NCBI GenBank assembly: GCA_002323995.1
Contig: DCQY01000011.1
Coordinates: forward strand, 1 to 14,493
From: Akkermansiaceae bacterium UBA1506
GTDB lineage: Bacteria > Verrucomicrobiota > Verrucomicrobiia > Verrucomicrobiales > DEV007
DNA: 14,493 nucleotides
Direction: 5' to 3'
Position 1 is the stretch's first letter. Each line of letters begins with the position of its first letter. Of the stretch, positions 6,294 to 13,267 are shown in pieces. The notes below the pieces were generated by a model. That model did no database searches and was not told where the DNA came from. It saw only the letters and a program-made list of their open reading frames with translations. A program made the translations under genes and the position numbers.

Positions 6294-6938
6294 CTAGCGC
6301 GGAGATAAGTCAAACCGGTATCGAGTTAACCCCGCGGAAGAGGCTTCCGACCTAGCTACTCTTGCTCCAAGTAGTCGCTCGAACATTTGCACCTCAATCC
6401 GTTCCATCGTTGGGTATTTGGAAAAGAGAGAACTGAGAGGGTTATGAAATTCCTCGATGCGAAGCCCCTCTGACTCAGAATAAGTACATTGGGAGAAGTA
6501 GCCCATCTTGAGGCGGGCATCAGCGAGACGCTCAGCCCTCTCTTGCACCGAATCTCCCGTTACCAGCTTGGCAAGTTTTTCAGTCTGATCGCGGAAGAAC
6601 GCAAAGAGTAGTTTCTCAGCGGCATTGGGATCCAACTGTCCCGCAGCTTGAAGCAGAGACAGCGTCACCCCGTCTTCAATCGAAGGGAAAAACGGATCGA
6701 GCTTTGACGTAATACGATAGAGCTTCTCAGGACGGCCCACTTCTTTGGGCTGGCGCCAGGTATCGAGATAGCCGAGCTTTTGCATGGAAATACAGTGCTT
6801 TTTGACTCCCATGTAGCTCATGTTCAACGATTTCGAAAGCTCGCCTACCGACATTCCTTGCGAACACTTGATCAACTCGATGATTTCAAACCAATGAGGT
6901 TTTGAGAAGTTTTTTAGAATCTTAAGGTAAGGAGTCAC
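6294..6938 (-). CDS. SufR/ArsR-type winged-helix regulator lacking the Fe-S cysteines
   Basis: A 214-residue DNA-binding protein. The N-terminal winged helix covers about residues 10-80, with recognition region MSVGELSKSLNMSYMGVKKH (29-48) and wing GRPEKLYRIT (68-77). The C-terminal part, MFERLLGARVARSEASSAG (185-203) followed by YRFDL, resembles the SufR-like (COG2345) sensor domain. There the family normally has HNC-P, P-x-LC and G-D-x-x-C-x-Y cysteines for an iron-sulfur cluster. Here the matching stretches read HNP, PTME and GLTRYRF, so the cluster ligands appear to be gone. The only cysteines (25, 49, 151) are elsewhere. The start is a GTG at 6938; the nearby ATG is out of phase. It is divergent from the lysine aminomutase, with dyads between them. 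Confidence 0.78.
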   Translation of the reverse strand: MTPYLKILKNFSKPHWFEIIELIKCSQGMSVGELSKSLNMSYMGVKKHCISMQKLGYLDTWRQPKEVGRPEKLYRITSKLDPFFPSIEDGVTLSLLQAAGQLDPNAAEKLLFAFFRDQTEKLAKLVTGDSVQERAERLADARLKMGYFSQCTYSESEGLRIEEFHNPLSSLFSKYPTMERIEVQMFERLLGARVARSEASSAGLTRYRFDLSPR

Positions 6939-6990
6939 GGCACTGCAACATTCTAGTATTTAACGCCTTTCAAGCCGGCACGCTGTCACT

Positions 6991-7019
6991 ATAAATACAA
7001 ACAACTAGTAGGTTTGTAA
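6991..7019 (-). promoter_or_regulatory. Candidate promoter for the SufR-like regulator gene
   Basis: On the minus strand, TTACAA (7019-7014) and a TATTTA-like box near 6996-6991 are spaced by about 16-17 bases. The spacer is almost entirely covered by the TACAAAC/GTTTGTA dyad, an arrangement suited to autorepression. Box matches are partial. Confidence 0.3.
6996..7018. promoter_or_regulatory. Inverted repeat TACAAAC-N9-GTTTGTA, candidate operator
   Basis: The arms TACAAAC (6996-7002) and GTTTGTA (7012-7018) are perfect 7-base inverted repeats with a 9-base spacer containing ACTAGT. Arm centres lie about 16 bases apart, roughly one and a half helical turns. It lies between divergent genes, one of which encodes a winged-helix regulator, so it is a plausible operator for that protein. 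Confidence 0.5.
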
Positions 7020-7043
7020 CAGCTGATTTTGAGAATTGCCTTA

Positions 7044-7071
7044 ACTTTTTTCATGCAAGAGGTAAAAAAGT
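7044..7071. repeat. Inverted repeat ACTTTTTT-N12-AAAAAAGT
   Basis: Perfect 8-base arms (7044-7051 and 7064-7071) flank a 12-base spacer, lying just upstream of the candidate aminomutase -35 box. It could be a second regulator site, a curved UP-like element or a weak hairpin. The arms are low complexity, so chance is more likely than for the 6996-7018 dyad. Confidence 0.4.
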
Positions 7072-7078
7072 GACGGAA

Positions 7079-7106
7079 TTGACTAATTTACTCTTCTATT
7101 TATCTT
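7079..7106 (+). promoter_or_regulatory. Candidate promoter for the lysine 2,3-aminomutase gene
   Basis: TTGACT (7079-7084, 5 of 6 to the sigma-70 -35 consensus) and TATCTT (7101-7106, 4 of 6 to the -10) are spaced by 16 bases. The leader to the ATG at 7186 would be about 70 bases. Confidence 0.45.
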
Positions 7107-7185
7107 CTGCAGCGTAGTAAGCGAGTTTTGATGGGAGTCTTCTAACTCACGCAGACAACGCATCCATTCTCACCTCCAACTATTC

Positions 7186-8364
7186 ATGCACCACGATTCT
7201 CAGCTAGATCTGGACAAATCGTTTCTTTCTCATCGCCCGGGCTACTGGTCCGGCGAGGGGATTACAGAGGAAGAATGGAACAGCTATAAGTGGCAGTTGA
7301 GAAATCGAATTAAATCGCTCTCTCAACTCGAAAAATATCTTAACCTCCACGAGGACGAAAGGAACGGAGTGATTCTCTCTGGGACGAAACTGTCCATGTC
7401 AATCACTCCGCACTTTTTCAACCTGATTGATCGGGACGATCCCAACTGCCCCATTAGGCGTCAATTAATTCCAAGGATCGATGAAACCATTGTCTCCCCT
7501 TACGAAATGTCCGATCCGTGCGGAGAGGACTCACACATGCCAGTACCCGGTTTGGTCCATCGCTATCCTGACAGAGTTTTATTTCTCGTAACAGCCGCCT
7601 GCGCCTCCTACTGCCGTTACTGCACGCGAAGCCGCGTTGTCAGCGGAGCCGGGGATCAAACTCTAAGAACCGATTTCGAGGCAGCATTCGACTATCTTGA
7701 GAAACACACTGAAATTCGTGACGTCCTTCTTTCAGGAGGCGACCCGCTTTTATTGTCAGATTCAAGACTTGAGAAATTCTTGTCAAGACTCCGGAGTATC
7801 GAGCACATTGAATTTATTCGTATCGGGTCTCGCATCCCGATTTTCATGCCTCAGCGCGTAACCGATGATCTTTGTCAGATGCTGCAAAAGTATCACCCGC
7901 TCTTCATGAGCGTTCACATTAATCACCCGAGAGAACTCACCCTTGAAGTTAAGGAAGGCTTGGAGCGTCTTGCTAACCATGGCGTGCCGCTTGGCAATCA
8001 ATCGGTCTTGCTAAGAGGAGTTAACGACGACGCTGACGTCATGAAAGTCCTCGTGCATAAGATGCTTATGTGTCGAGTTCGCCCCTATTACCTCTATCAA
8101 CTTGATTTAATTCAGGGTTCATCCCACCTGCAAGTGCCCGTCGCGCAAGGCCTTAAAATCATGGAAAGCCTCCGCGGACACACCACTGGCTACAGCGTGC
8201 CGCAATACGTGATCGATGCTCCCGGCGGGGGCGGAAAGGTCCCTATCAATCCGGACTATATTGTGCAGCGCAACAGCGAACGCGTTGTTATTCGCAATTT
8301 CGAAGGTAAAACGTTCGAATACCCAGAGCCCGCAGTTACACCAGACCCCCTTCTGGATTACTAG
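7186..8364 (+). CDS. kamA: L-lysine 2,3-aminomutase (radical SAM, PLP)
   Basis: A 392-residue enzyme that would convert L-lysine to L-beta-lysine in the cytoplasm, using SAM, a [4Fe-4S] cluster and PLP. The cluster motif is C139-ASY-C143-RY-C146-TR, followed by SGGDP (183-187). HTTGYSVPQYVIDAPGGGG ends at the PLP lysine Lys351. Asp307 (QLDL) and Asp344 (VIDAP) are 37 residues apart, and Asp344 to Lys351 is 7. Both spacings equal those of Asp293, Asp330 and Lys337 in the Clostridium subterminale enzyme, where the two Asp hold the lysine side-chain amine. This argues for lysine rather than glutamate aminomutase. Length and the C-terminal extension fit KamA rather than EpmB. No beta-lysine acetyltransferase (ablB) or lysine fermentation gene is adjacent. 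It is divergent from the SufR-like regulator and converges on the hemolysin III gene 12 bases away. Confidence 0.9.
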   Translation: MHHDSQLDLDKSFLSHRPGYWSGEGITEEEWNSYKWQLRNRIKSLSQLEKYLNLHEDERNGVILSGTKLSMSITPHFFNLIDRDDPNCPIRRQLIPRIDETIVSPYEMSDPCGEDSHMPVPGLVHRYPDRVLFLVTAACASYCRYCTRSRVVSGAGDQTLRTDFEAAFDYLEKHTEIRDVLLSGGDPLLLSDSRLEKFLSRLRSIEHIEFIRIGSRIPIFMPQRVTDDLCQMLQKYHPLFMSVHINHPRELTLEVKEGLERLANHGVPLGNQSVLLRGVNDDADVMKVLVHKMLMCRVRPYYLYQLDLIQGSSHLQVPVAQGLKIMESLRGHTTGYSVPQYVIDAPGGGGKVPINPDYIVQRNSERVVIRNFEGKTFEYPEPAVTPDPLLDY

Positions 8365-8376
8365 GGACGAGCCTGA

Positions 8377-9027
8377 TCACCTTGGCTTAAGTACTCCGAG
8401 GATCACGGCCACCACATGGCACAGACTTCCTCCCATCACAAATAGGTGCCAGATGAAGTGTGCAAACCTCATCTTCCTCATCAGGAAGAACGCCACACCA
8501 CCAGTGTAGCAAAGACCTCCAGCGATCAGCCAGAGAAGACCTGAAAGACTTACGTTTTCAATGAGAGGTTGAATAGCGACACAAATCAGCCACCCCATCG
8601 CCACATAAATCATCGTTCCGAACTTTTCAAATCTAGGGAGCAAGATGGTCTTCAAGACCACTCCCGAAAGAGCAAGCGCCCAAACCACCCCGAATAGAGA
8701 CCAACCCCAGGGTCCCCTCAGATTAACCAACAGCCAGGGCGTATAGCTGCCGGCAATCAGCACAAAGATGAGCGAATGGTCGAGAATTTGGAACAGTCGC
8801 TTGTAAGGGTGCCGTGTGACTGAGTGATAGACTGCCGAACAAAGATAGAGCATCACAAGACTCAAACCGAAAACAGATACGCCAATTAGATGCCAAACCG
8901 ACAACGGTAAGGCTAGCAAGATCATGCCACCCAAAGCAACTGCACTCAGGATTGCTCCAATGCCGTGACTGACGGCATTGGCAACTTCCTCTTCGTGGGA
9001 TTCACACAGATGACTGCGCTCATTCAT
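8377..9027 (-). CDS. trhA: Hemolysin III family membrane protein (PAQR/TrhA)
   Basis: A 216-residue inner-membrane protein with about seven hydrophobic segments, of the hemolysin III/YqfA group within the PAQR superfamily. Characteristic positions are EEEVANAVSHGIG (12-24), CSAVYHS with His68, DHSLIFVLIAGSYTP (83-97), and H190-FIW-H194 followed by GGSLCH (199-204). His68, His190 and His194 correspond to the metal-binding histidines of the superfamily. Bacterial members are linked to membrane fluidity and energetics; despite the name, true hemolysin activity is doubtful. ATG 9027 was chosen over an in-phase TTG at 9036. It follows nadD by 55 bases on the same strand and may be cotranscribed. 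Confidence 0.93.
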   Translation of the reverse strand: MNERSHLCESHEEEVANAVSHGIGAILSAVALGGMILLALPLSVWHLIGVSVFGLSLVMLYLCSAVYHSVTRHPYKRLFQILDHSLIFVLIAGSYTPWLLVNLRGPWGWSLFGVVWALALSGVVLKTILLPRFEKFGTMIYVAMGWLICVAIQPLIENVSLSGLLWLIAGGLCYTGGVAFFLMRKMRFAHFIWHLFVMGGSLCHVVAVILGVLKPR

Positions 9028-9082
9028 ACAGGGCAAGGTTGAATTGCAGTCACGCCCGACGCGAGGAAAATCGGAATGCTTA

Positions 9083-9676
9083 TTAAGCGCCGTAAAGGCC
9101 TGATTCCTCGCAAAAAGACGCGACCGTTGGTGTCACCCATTCAAGGTGAGAAGAAAAATCAGCACGAATTTCAGTCGAGGAAGCCGGATGATTAAAAGGT
9201 ACTGCAGTAAATTCCCAACCTTCCCTCTCCTGAACATTCTGTCCCTGGCGCTTCAATACGAGAAAGTGAAGTTGATCACGAAGAAACGCGGGATTCGCCC
9301 ATTTCTCGATCGAATCCCACTGATCGCTTCCGATGATCCAGTGCCATTTTACGCGAGGTTCCTGCTCAATTAAATATTTCGCCGTCTGCCATGAATAACT
9401 GGGGCCCTCCCTGCGAATTTCGAGGTCGGAAACAGAAACGTGGTTCAGAGCCTCATCTTTAATAGCAAGATTGAGCATATGGTGTCTTTGCCCCGCAGAA
9501 GCCATAGTGCTCTCTTTAAAGGGAGATACGAAGCACGGCATAAAAACAATTTCTTCGAGAGACACCACTTCCATCGCAGCGGTTGCCATTCTAAGGTGCC
9601 CCAAGTGCACCGGATCGAAAGAGCCTCCGAAAATTGCTCGCGACTCCGAAACAGATTCTCCGTTCATTGCTCTCAT
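9083..9676 (-). CDS. nadD: Nicotinate-nucleotide adenylyltransferase
   Basis: A 197-residue enzyme adenylating nicotinate mononucleotide with ATP to give deamido-NAD, the shared step of NAD biosynthesis. The nucleotidyltransferase signature GGSFDPVHLGHL (17-28) includes the H24-x-G-H27 motif. WIIGSDQW (113-120) matches the family's I-I-G-A/S-D loop, and SSTEIR (166-171) is the C-terminal ATP-binding motif. Length is normal. The usual rsfS or obgE neighbours are not next to it; downstream is the hemolysin III gene. ATGs at 9676 and 9667 are both possible starts, differing by three residues; the longer is given. Confidence 0.94.
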   Translation of the reverse strand: MRAMNGESVSESRAIFGGSFDPVHLGHLRMATAAMEVVSLEEIVFMPCFVSPFKESTMASAGQRHHMLNLAIKDEALNHVSVSDLEIRREGPSYSWQTAKYLIEQEPRVKWHWIIGSDQWDSIEKWANPAFLRDQLHFLVLKRQGQNVQEREGWEFTAVPFNHPASSTEIRADFSSHLEWVTPTVASFCEESGLYGA

Positions 9677-9706
9677 GCAATCACTCTAGCCGACGATTGG
9701 CAACAG

Positions 9707-9748
9707 TCATTCACTCTCGACCACAAGATCATCAACCGCTATGAATGA
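9707..9748. repeat. Inverted repeat TCATTCA-N28-TGAATGA in a divergent promoter region
   Basis: Perfect 7-base arms at 9707-9713 and 9742-9748 lie between nadD and the divergent DUF4403 gene. It could be a regulatory dyad, but the spacing is long and chance is quite possible. I see no convincing promoter boxes here. Confidence 0.25.
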
Positions 9749-9766
9749 TTGAGACTTTCCTCTCCT

Positions 9767-11263
9767 ATGAAAAAGTTACTCATCATTTTGGCCGCGGTTC
9801 TGGTCACTCTGGTTGTGGCTGTTCCAGTCACCACCAGAATCCTTGGCCCTCGTCTAATCTACGTTTCGGCCCCGACCGGCACATCTCTTGGAGAGGTCGA
9901 CAGTCCTCGCCCTGAGACCTCGCTAATCGCCGTTTCCATCGGAATCGACCTCGCGATGCTAGCTGATCTTGCCAATGAAAACGTCCCGCCACGATTTGAG
10001 AGCAGCGAGAAAATGGAAATTCACAAAAATCTTAAGGGCGGAGCTTACTCCTGGAAGGTAGCTCGCGGTCCTATCGCTTTCGAAAATAGCGGAACCCACC
10101 TCACGTTCGCGGCACCAATCGAGGGAACTGCTCAGCTTCAAGGTATGCTCGATGCCAAGATCGTTCAGGTCCCGCTCAACACGACAGCGGAGTTGGCCGG
10201 CTCGGCAGGGGGAAGCCTTTCCCCTGCCATCGCAAGTGACTGGAGTATCATTTCCAACCTCACTCCTACCCTAAATCTTAGCCAGGCCTCTGTTAGTCTT
10301 GGTGGCCTTGGCAAGCTCGACATTAGCAGTATTTTGGGAGGAAGTGTCGGCCAATACATCCAAAAGGAGGCCCAAAAGCTAGCCCCCGCCCTGCGTCAGA
10401 GCATCGATCTAAGAAGTCAGGTCGAATTCTTCTGGCAGCGAGCTTATCTCAGCGAAAAGGTTCACGACGACCCAAGTCTGTGGATCAGTGTAACGCCACA
10501 AGAAGTTCAGCTCTCTCCCGTTGATTACACGGAACCGGAGCAAATCTCCGTTACAGTCGCAATCAAGACTGACGCTTTCCTAACCAATCGTGAACCTGAC
10601 GCGCCGCAGCCACAACCATTACCAGACTTGATAGCACATCCTGGACCTCTTGCCACGGATCTTAAGCTCCCTGTGATTGTCAGTATCACTGAGCTGAATG
10701 AAGTCCTCACCAAAGAAAGTTTTGAACTAAAGATAGGTGCGGGCAGTAGCGTCAAGGTTGAAGGACTCGAGGCAGAGGTCGGCCAAGGTGGCATGCTCAA
10801 CCTAAAACTCTCAATCAATGCCACCCAAAGCGGTCCGGCTCGCGGAATCGCCGGCGATATCTGGCTGGAAGCCCGACCAGTCATCGATTTCGAGAAACAA
10901 ACTCTCAGATTCTCCGATGTCGATTTCACGCTTGAAACCAAGAGCAAACTTACCTCCGTGGCCACTTGGTTACTCGAAGAACTTCTGATCAAGGCGATTG
11001 AAAGAGAGATGAGAGTTGATCTAGACGATTACAAAGAAGAGATGGCCAAGGAAATAAACAAGGTGATCAATTCTGCTGATCTACCCGAAGGCATCACAGC
11101 ATCTGCCGAAAATCTAGATATCAAACTCTGCGACGTCTACACAATCACACGCCCTTATCCCGAAGCCGATGCAGCCCCCGGCCTTGTTGTTGTGATACGG
11201 ACTAGCGGCAGTCTCGCCGCTAAAATCGGACAACGGAGCAGCAATGAAACCGAGTCGCCCTGA
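9767..11263 (+). CDS. DUF4403 family protein, membrane-anchored or exported
   Basis: A 498-residue protein matching the DUF4403 pattern as I remember it. An N-terminal hydrophobic segment (MKKLLIILAAVLVTLVVAVP) serves as signal or anchor. A beta-rich domain follows, with the conserved beginning 'SLIAVSIGIDLAMLADLANE' and then the WKVARGPIAF stretch. There are repeated tubular-lipid-binding-like segments, and a C-terminal portion LDIKLCDVYTITRPYPEA before a short GSL tail. Function of the family is not established; the repeated long beta/helix units suggest an envelope protein. ATG 9767 was chosen over an in-phase TTG at 9749 because the signal sequence starts there. No Shine-Dalgarno is seen. 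It converges on the PQQ-like propeller gene, with a stem-loop between them. Confidence 0.75.
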   Translation: MKKLLIILAAVLVTLVVAVPVTTRILGPRLIYVSAPTGTSLGEVDSPRPETSLIAVSIGIDLAMLADLANENVPPRFESSEKMEIHKNLKGGAYSWKVARGPIAFENSGTHLTFAAPIEGTAQLQGMLDAKIVQVPLNTTAELAGSAGGSLSPAIASDWSIISNLTPTLNLSQASVSLGGLGKLDISSILGGSVGQYIQKEAQKLAPALRQSIDLRSQVEFFWQRAYLSEKVHDDPSLWISVTPQEVQLSPVDYTEPEQISVTVAIKTDAFLTNREPDAPQPQPLPDLIAHPGPLATDLKLPVIVSITELNEVLTKESFELKIGAGSSVKVEGLEAEVGQGGMLNLKLSINATQSGPARGIAGDIWLEARPVIDFEKQTLRFSDVDFTLETKSKLTSVATWLLEELLIKAIEREMRVDLDDYKEEMAKEINKVINSADLPEGITASAENLDIKLCDVYTITRPYPEADAAPGLVVVIRTSGSLAAKIGQRSSNETESP

Positions 11264-11317
11264 TACGAAGCAGTTAAGTTATTGAAGATTACTGGAAGCG
11301 ATCGAGAGAAGTTACCT

Positions 11318-11361
11318 AGCCTTTAATGGCAGCTCCAGCGCCTCTGAGGCGATAAAAGGCT
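11318..11361. terminator. Nested stem-loop between convergent genes, candidate bidirectional terminator
   Basis: Outer arms AGCCTTTA (11318-11325) and TAAAAGGCT (11353-11361) pair with one bulged A. An inner perfect dyad CGCCTC-T-GAGGCG (11339-11351) can form a second, GC-rich stem. It lies directly between the DUF4403 and PQQ-like stop codons. The T tracts are short in both directions, so terminator strength is uncertain. Confidence 0.4.
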
Positions 11362-12690
11362 TCACTCGGAAAGGCAGAAGAGATGTCGCTCCCCCCGAAC
11401 AAACAACTCGTGGCCGACAGGAGCAGGTGTTGCGTCGACCCCCTCGCCCAGTGAATTCGTTGCAATAATCTCAAGCGTTGGAGCATCTTTAATCACCGTA
11501 ATATTGCCGCGGCGCCCGGTGAGATAAATATGCCCCCCAGCAGCTACCGGTGAGGCATAAGTTAACGACAGTCCCGGTATTCTCTCTGGTCCAAAGAGGA
11601 CCTTGCCAGTGACGGCATCCAGACAGGTCAGAATCCCGGTCTTTCCTTTGTGAAAGTAGAGGCGCCCATCTGATAGCATTGGCGAGGCAATGTCTGGAGT
11701 GTCATCTGGTGTGGTCCAGACAACTTGTTCTCTACCCTCGATGTCTCCCCTGCCATCGAGTTTAAAAGCTCCAAGAAAAGACCCTCGAAAGCCACTGCCT
11801 ATCATCGTTATCCCATCAAAATGGACAGGAGAAGCTACCGGACGTTGTGTCTGCCCTCCACAACTCCACAATTCTTTCCCCGTCTGCAAATCATATGCCC
11901 GCGCCTTACTTTGACCATTCATGATTACCTGATCACCGCCATCTGATGACACCACCAGCGGAGTCGCCCAGCAAGTCGGTTCGTCACGGACGGCCTTCCA
12001 GAGTGTCCCGCCACTTTTCTTGTCGAGTGCATACAAAGCCGATGGTCCCTCATGATCCCATGGCACTAGGATTGCATTGCCAGCAAGTGTCGGTGAGCTA
12101 CCTTCGCCAAACCCGGCCCGGGTCGTCATTTCACCAAAGTCAGCACGGCTCCACAACAGTCTCCCATCCATGTCATAACAGAATAATCCACGTGAACCAA
12201 AGTGAGCATAAACCCGCTCCCCATCGGTGCATGGTGAGGCCGAAGCATAGCCATTGGTCTCATGGGTGCCTTCGTGGGGTACTTCTTCAACGGCCGTCCG
12301 CTCCCATTTTAAATTACCCGTTTCCCGATCAAAGCAAAACAACTGGAAGCTCAGCTTCTGCTCGGATCTACCAAATCCAAATCTTGATGCAGAAGCATTT
12401 CCATCACTGACTGCAGAAACCACGAAAACCTGATCGCCCCAGATCACGGGCGACCCCGATCCCTTGCCAGGAATCTCGACCTTCCACTTCACATTCTTCG
12501 TATCGCTCCACTCGGTTGGGGGTTGAGCCGTCATCGAAATTGAATTTCCGCCATGTCCGCGCCAATGAGCCCAGTTTTTGGAACCGTCTTCTTTACCTGA
12601 TATGGGTAAGATGAAGGCGGCAAAAAGGGTAAGACATAGCCATGACCGATCCATGCCCGATGCAACCGGATTTAAAGGGGAAAGTTTCAT
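11362..12690 (-). CDS. Secreted PQQ-like beta-propeller repeat protein
   Basis: A 442-residue exported protein made of about eight beta-propeller blades. Blade-type repeats end in patterns such as CFDRETGNLKWER, ALDKKSGGTLWKA, AYDLQTGKELW and CLDAVTGKVLFG, each preceded by an A-S-P strand (GSGSPVIWGDQVFVV, GYASASPCTDGERVY, VASPVHFDGI, IASPMLSDGRLYF, YASPVAAGGHIYL). These are PQQ-like/WD40-like repeats. No alcohol-dehydrogenase catalytic Asp region or heme site is seen, so it is probably a structural or binding propeller rather than a PQQ enzyme. The mature part begins NWAHWRGHGGN, typical of such proteins in Verrucomicrobiota and Planctomycetota. The signal peptide is MDRSWLCLTLFAAFILP. ATG 12690 is given; ATG 12654 would start directly at the signal peptide and is nearly as likely. 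Confidence 0.88.
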   Translation of the reverse strand: MKLSPLNPVASGMDRSWLCLTLFAAFILPISGKEDGSKNWAHWRGHGGNSISMTAQPPTEWSDTKNVKWKVEIPGKGSGSPVIWGDQVFVVSAVSDGNASASRFGFGRSEQKLSFQLFCFDRETGNLKWERTAVEEVPHEGTHETNGYASASPCTDGERVYAHFGSRGLFCYDMDGRLLWSRADFGEMTTRAGFGEGSSPTLAGNAILVPWDHEGPSALYALDKKSGGTLWKAVRDEPTCWATPLVVSSDGGDQVIMNGQSKARAYDLQTGKELWSCGGQTQRPVASPVHFDGITMIGSGFRGSFLGAFKLDGRGDIEGREQVVWTTPDDTPDIASPMLSDGRLYFHKGKTGILTCLDAVTGKVLFGPERIPGLSLTYASPVAAGGHIYLTGRRGNITVIKDAPTLEIIATNSLGEGVDATPAPVGHELFVRGERHLFCLSE

Positions 12691-12720
12691 AGTGATTTTT
12701 AATTTTATAACGATGATCAA

Positions 12721-12886
12721 TCTTCAGGTTCAACGCCGTTGGTTGCATAAGTTTTCCACTTTTGCGGAGCCATTTGACCAAAAGATCTAAGGCGCCGCAA
12801 GCTGTTCAACCTTGAGAGCCATTATTTCATCGGGTTGAAATCCGGCGACTCCTAAATAGCCCCCATCATACTGCCCCCATGAAAAG
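12721..12886. other. Intergenic stretch between the tRNA-Pro gene and the propeller gene
   Basis: It holds a short direct repeat GCCCCCAT (12859-12866 and 12873-12880) just downstream of tRNA-Pro. An AT-rich stretch lies before the propeller gene start. I see no gene and no convincing promoter boxes. Confidence 0.4.
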
Positions 12887-12965
<79 letters not shown>

Positions 12966-13026
12966 CATGAGCCGAAAGCCGTATTCGATTGAAGCTTTCC
13001 TTTGCCAAACAACCACCATAGCCCGG

Positions 13027-13103
13027 TGGCACACCCGTAGGGATTCGAACCCCAAACCTCCTGATCCGTAGTCAAGCGCTCTATCCAGTTGAGCTACGGG
13101 TGC
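13027..13103 (-). tRNA. tRNA-Arg (anticodon ACG), CCA encoded
   Basis: The minus strand folds as a cloverleaf. The acceptor stem is GCACCCG/CGGGTGT and the D stem GCTC/GAGC. The anticodon stem CTTGA/TCAGG carries the loop CTACGGA, so the anticodon is ACG, normally edited to ICG by TadA. The T arm is TGGGG-TTCGAAT-CCCTA. The discriminator G is followed by an encoded CCA. It lies 63 bases upstream of tRNA-Pro on the same strand, probably in one transcript. Confidence 0.95.
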
Positions 13104-13145
13104 TTTTGCCGTGGGCCTCTCTAGCCGTTAGGCTCGAAGGAGCGC

Positions 13146-13174
13146 TAACTTGCCCAGATTAAGCCTTTTGACAA
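13146..13174 (-). promoter_or_regulatory. Weak candidate promoter for the tRNA pair
   Basis: On the minus strand TTGTCA (13174-13169) is a good -35-like box, but the bases 17 further on (AAGTTA) are a poor -10. It lies about 45 bases before the mature tRNA-Arg. The plus strand has a perfect TTGACA at 13168-13173 but also no good -10. Confidence 0.22.
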
Positions 13175-13267
13175 GCAAAAATTGCGATCCAGCGCAGCAC
13201 TCCTTGAGTTCACCAAAATATCGGACATCGTTGCGACGGGAACTTTTTTCAGAATCCCGCCAATCCG

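Larger units (their letters stand above)
6939..7185. other. Divergent regulatory region between the regulator and the aminomutase
   Basis: There is no gene in these 247 bases. They contain TATAAAT at 6990-6996, an inverted repeat at 6996-7018, a second inverted repeat at 7044-7071 and a promoter-like pair for the aminomutase at 7079-7106. AT content is visibly higher than in the flanking genes, as expected for a two-way promoter region. Confidence 0.6.

Noticed and set aside
7186..8364. EpmB, the elongation factor P lysine aminomutase
   Set aside because: The protein has the longer KamA length with a C-terminal extension, and no epmA is nearby.
7186..8364. Glutamate 2,3-aminomutase
   Set aside because: Both side-chain Asp positions of the lysine enzyme are kept (307 and 344), where the glutamate enzyme has Lys and Asn.
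11362..12690. PQQ-dependent alcohol dehydrogenase
   Set aside because: Only PQQ-like propeller repeats are seen; length is too short and no catalytic or heme region is visible.
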